DNA of 64,000 bases, taken from NCBI RefSeq assembly GCF_003382365.1, contig NZ_QTSU01000001.1, forward strand, positions 682,001 through 746,000, given 5' to 3'. The notes under the pieces were generated by a model, which was not told the origin of the DNA, made no database searches, and worked only from the letters and a program-made list of their open reading frames with translations. Below, in pieces: positions 61,836 through 64,000 of the stretch (the first letter of the stretch is position 1; the number at the start of each line of letters is the position of its first letter). This DNA comes from Lysobacter silvisoli (GTDB lineage: Bacteria > Pseudomonadota > Gammaproteobacteria > Xanthomonadales > Xanthomonadaceae). A program made the position numbers and the translations under genes.

Positions 61836-63044
61836 ATGGACATCCTGATGCTGTCGGACGTGTACTTCCCTCGGGTCAACGGCGTGTCGACCTCGATCCG
61901 CACCTTCGCCCAGGTGCTGGCGCGCATGGGCCACCGGGTGACCCTGGTGGCGCCGGACTACGGGCCGGACAGCGGCCAGGAGCAGCACGACGGCCACGGC
62001 GAGTTCGAGGTGATCCGCCTGCCGGCGCGGGTGATCTTCTTCGACCCCGAGGACCGGCTGATCCGCGCCAGCGCCTTGCGCCGTGCGCAGGAGGAACTGG
62101 CCCAGCGGCGCTGGGACGTGATCCACATCCACACGCCGTTCCGCGCCCACAGCCTGGGCGTACGTCTGGCGCGGCGCGGCGGCTGGCCGACGGTGGAGAC
62201 CTACCACACCTATTTCGAGGAATACGTGGGCCACTACCTGCCGTGGGCGCCGGCGCCGCTGCTGCGTGCGTTCGCGCGTCGCGCCTCGCGCTCGCTGTGT
62301 CACGGCGTGGATCACCTGATCGTGCCCACGGCGCAGATGGTGCAGGTGCTGGACGGCTACGGCATCACCACGCCGTCGACGGTGCTGCCCACCGGCATCG
62401 AGCTCAGCGAGTTCGCGCGTGGCGACGGCGCGCGCTTCCGCGCCGAGCATGGCATCGCGCCGGAGCGGCCGACGCTGGTCACGGTGAGCCGGTTGGCGGT
62501 GGAGAAGAACATCGCCTTCCTGCTGCGCGTGGCGCAGCGTCTGGTCGGCGAATTTCCGGATCTGCTGTTCCTGATCGCCGGCGAAGGTCCGGACGCGACG
62601 CGGCTGAAGCGGCTCAGCGCCGAGTTGGGGTTGCAGGAACATGTGCGCTTCTTCGGCAACCTGGACCGGCGCACCACGCTGCTGGATGCCTACCGCGCGG
62701 GCGATGTGTTCGTGTTCGCATCGCCCACCGAAACCCAAGGCTTGGTGCTGATCGAGGCCATGGCGCTGGGCGTGCCCATCGTTTCCACTGCGGTCATGGG
62801 CACGGCCACGGTGCTGCGCGATGCGCGCAGCGCGGTGATCAGCGAGGAGGACGAGGCCGCGTTCGCCGGGCATGTGGCGCGGGTGCTGCGCTCGCCGGAG
62901 ACGCGAGCCGCGTTGTCGGCGGCGGGGCCGTCGGATGCGCGCGTGTGGAGCGCGGACGGTTTGATGGAGCAGGTGGTTGCGCTGTATCAGCGCTTGGCGC
63001 ATGCGCGGCAGCGGACGGCGGCAGAGCCGGTGCAGGCGGCCTAG
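61836..63044 (+). CDS. GT4-family glycosyltransferase
   Basis: The 402-residue product has the GT4 pattern: MLSDVYFPRVNGVSTSIRTF (donor-side loop), VIHIHTPFRAHSLG, TYHTYFEEYVGHYLP, LPTGIELSEFARG, and ASPTETQGLVLIEAMALGVPIV (E-x7-E). Close in style to alpha-mannosyltransferases acting on lipid or diacylglycerol acceptors in the membrane. Soluble with membrane association. Confidence 0.92.
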   Translation: MDILMLSDVYFPRVNGVSTSIRTFAQVLARMGHRVTLVAPDYGPDSGQEQHDGHGEFEVIRLPARVIFFDPEDRLIRASALRRAQEELAQRRWDVIHIHTPFRAHSLGVRLARRGGWPTVETYHTYFEEYVGHYLPWAPAPLLRAFARRASRSLCHGVDHLIVPTAQMVQVLDGYGITTPSTVLPTGIELSEFARGDGARFRAEHGIAPERPTLVTVSRLAVEKNIAFLLRVAQRLVGEFPDLLFLIAGEGPDATRLKRLSAELGLQEHVRFFGNLDRRTTLLDAYRAGDVFVFASPTETQGLVLIEAMALGVPIVSTAVMGTATVLRDARSAVISEEDEAAFAGHVARVLRSPETRAALSAAGPSDARVWSADGLMEQVVALYQRLAHARQRTAAEPVQAA

Positions 63045-63105
63045 CAGCGGCTGCGCGCGACGTTCCCATTCGCCGGGCCGTCGTGGGGCGCTGTCGTTCC
63101 CGTCC

Positions 63106-63223
63106 CGTCATTCCGGCGAAAGCCGGAACCCATTTTGATCTTGCTGCCGCAGCTCAGCCTTTTTCGCAGCCGGCGACTTATCGAGCAACGGCACAATGGG
63201 TTCCGGCTTTCGCCGGAATGACG
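63106..63223. repeat. Inverted REP pair, CATTCCGGCG family
   Basis: The left arm begins CGTCATTCCGGCGAAAGCCG at 63106 and runs through GAACCCATTTTG. The right arm runs from CAATGGGTTCCGGCTTTCGC (63194) to GGAATGACG. Together with those at 54271 and 57904, these show a dispersed family. Confidence 0.8.
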
Positions 63224-63259
63224 GTGTGTGGGAAGTGGAGGGTGTCAGGACGAACTAAA

Positions 63260-64000
63260 TCAACCCACCGGCCGCACCCGCGGCGCCAGCCACGCGCCCA
63301 GCGCGGCCAGCGCCAGCGACACGCCGAAGCCGGCCAGGTAGGCCGCCGACGGCGCGACCGGCAGTAGTGCGGCGAACAGCGTGCCGCCGACCGCGAGCAC
63401 GCTGGCGGTGAACAGCGCATCGCCCAACTGCAACGCGGAGACGTTGATGCCCTGGCTCTCCGGCGGCGACAGTTCCAGCGCCAGCACCGACAGCGTGGGA
63501 TAGACCAGGCCCATGCCCAGGCCCGCGAGCAGCCAGCCGGCCACGCCCAGGGCCACCGGTGCCGCCGGCAGCAAGGTCGCGGCGATCGCGGCCGCGCCCA
63601 GGGCGATGCCGAGCAGGCCGGCGCGCAGCACCTGCGGAGCCGCGTAGCGCTGCCGCGGCCGGCCGCGGTACCAGGAACCGGTGGACCAGCCGACCGCGCC
63701 CAGGGTCAGCACCAGGCCGGCCGCGGTCGGCGACCAGCCGTGCTCGCGCGAGAGCAGCAGCGGCACGAACACTTCGGTGCCGAAGAACGCGGCCGAGGCC
63801 AGGCCGCGCAAGGCGATCACGGTGGGCAAACCGCGCGCGGCGCGCAGGCTGCCGACGGGCAGCAGGCGGCGTGCGCACAGGATCAGCGCGGCCACCGCCA
63901 GTGCCAGGCCGGCCCAGCGTGCGATGCCGGGCCAATGGCCGGCCAGATGCAGCAGCAAGGCGCTGGTGGCGGCGCCCACCGCCCAGTACAAGCGCGTGCG
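63260..64000 (-). CDS. MFS transporter, 3' part, cut by window edge
   Basis: The open frame reaches the right edge, so the start lies beyond it. The visible 246 residues carry about seven hydrophobic helices and the RGLASAAFFGTEVFVPLLLSREHGWSP, GLGMGLVYPTLSVL patterns of the second MFS half. Substrate unknown. Confidence 0.88.
   Translation of the reverse strand, partial: RTRLYWAVGAATSALLLHLAGHWPGIARWAGLALAVAALILCARRLLPVGSLRAARGLPTVIALRGLASAAFFGTEVFVPLLLSREHGWSPTAAGLVLTLGAVGWSTGSWYRGRPRQRYAAPQVLRAGLLGIALGAAAIAATLLPAAPVALGVAGWLLAGLGMGLVYPTLSVLALELSPPESQGINVSALQLGDALFTASVLAVGGTLFAALLPVAPSAAYLAGFGVSLALAALGAWLAPRVRPVG

Noticed and set aside
1-64000. Search for tRNA, rRNA, integrase, IS elements and riboswitches
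   Set aside because: No CCA-ended cloverleaf, rRNA core sequence, transposase motif or known riboswitch core was noticed; a covariance-model search would be needed to be sure.

Overview
The window is 64 kb of chromosome from a high-GC gammaproteobacterium, most likely Lysobacter or a close Xanthomonadaceae relative. The reasons are the high GC with dense G/C third positions, a probable X-Tfe/X-Tfi type IV secretion effector and immunity pair of the kind known from Xanthomonas, Stenotrophomonas and Lysobacter, many secreted hydrolases, and two REP-type palindrome families with cores GGAGCGGCGTGAGCCGC and CATTCCGGCGNAAGCCGGAA. No rRNA, tRNA, CRISPR array, integrase or insertion sequence was found. 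The right edge cuts an MFS transporter gene.

Layout. 0.26-3.5 kb: an endonuclease/exonuclease/phosphatase-fold enzyme with an unknown partner, and an exported TPR protein, all of visibly lower GC. 3.5-6.4 kb: an immunity-type lipoprotein followed by a GH19/peptidoglycan-binding protein with an XVIPCD secretion tail. 6.4-20.6 kb: mostly housekeeping and small accessory genes (acyltransferase, TetR/VOC pair, beta-helix exoprotein, HxlR regulator, a YkgJ operon with one frameshifted member, methyltransferase, cupin, YCII and DUF4287 genes, a LysR remnant, a ricin-lectin exoprotein, an M14 peptidase). 20.6-29.4 kb: secreted or membrane-active enzymes, namely a lipase, a large MACPF-domain protein, an Mrr-like nuclease with a membrane anchor, a GH76-like protein, an esterase and a class 3 lipase.

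29.4-36.3 kb: a TPR protein, an NTF2 protein, a TetR/quinone-reductase divergent pair, and an Lrp-regulated-looking group of amino-acid and peptide enzymes with a GST. 36.3-39.1 kb: a second effector/immunity-like operon on the minus strand (lipoprotein, DUF2235 Tle1-like phospholipase, coiled-coil membrane protein). 39.2-48.2 kb: DksA-like protein, two tandem paralogous exoproteins, SDR, S9 peptidase and a low-GC orphan. 48.2-51.5 kb: a textbook ECF42 sigma factor with YCII/DGPF and VOC genes. 51.6-58.5 kb: YceI, an M20 peptidase, RidA, a coupled carboxylate-amine ligase/glutamine amidotransferase pair and a YgjP-like metalloprotease. 58.7-61.75 kb: a tandem duplicate of a two-gene module (Sel1-repeat anchored protein plus Gly-rich, Cys-paired anchored protein), each copy ending in a matching terminator; I do not recognise it as a described system. 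61.8-64 kb: a GT4 glycosyltransferase and the MFS fragment.

The strongest themes are interbacterial antagonism (two effector/immunity loci, the MACPF protein and the lipases as further candidates) and the duplicated Sel1/Gly-tail module. Coordinates, starts and motifs were read by eye. Family names are recognition from motifs, not search results.
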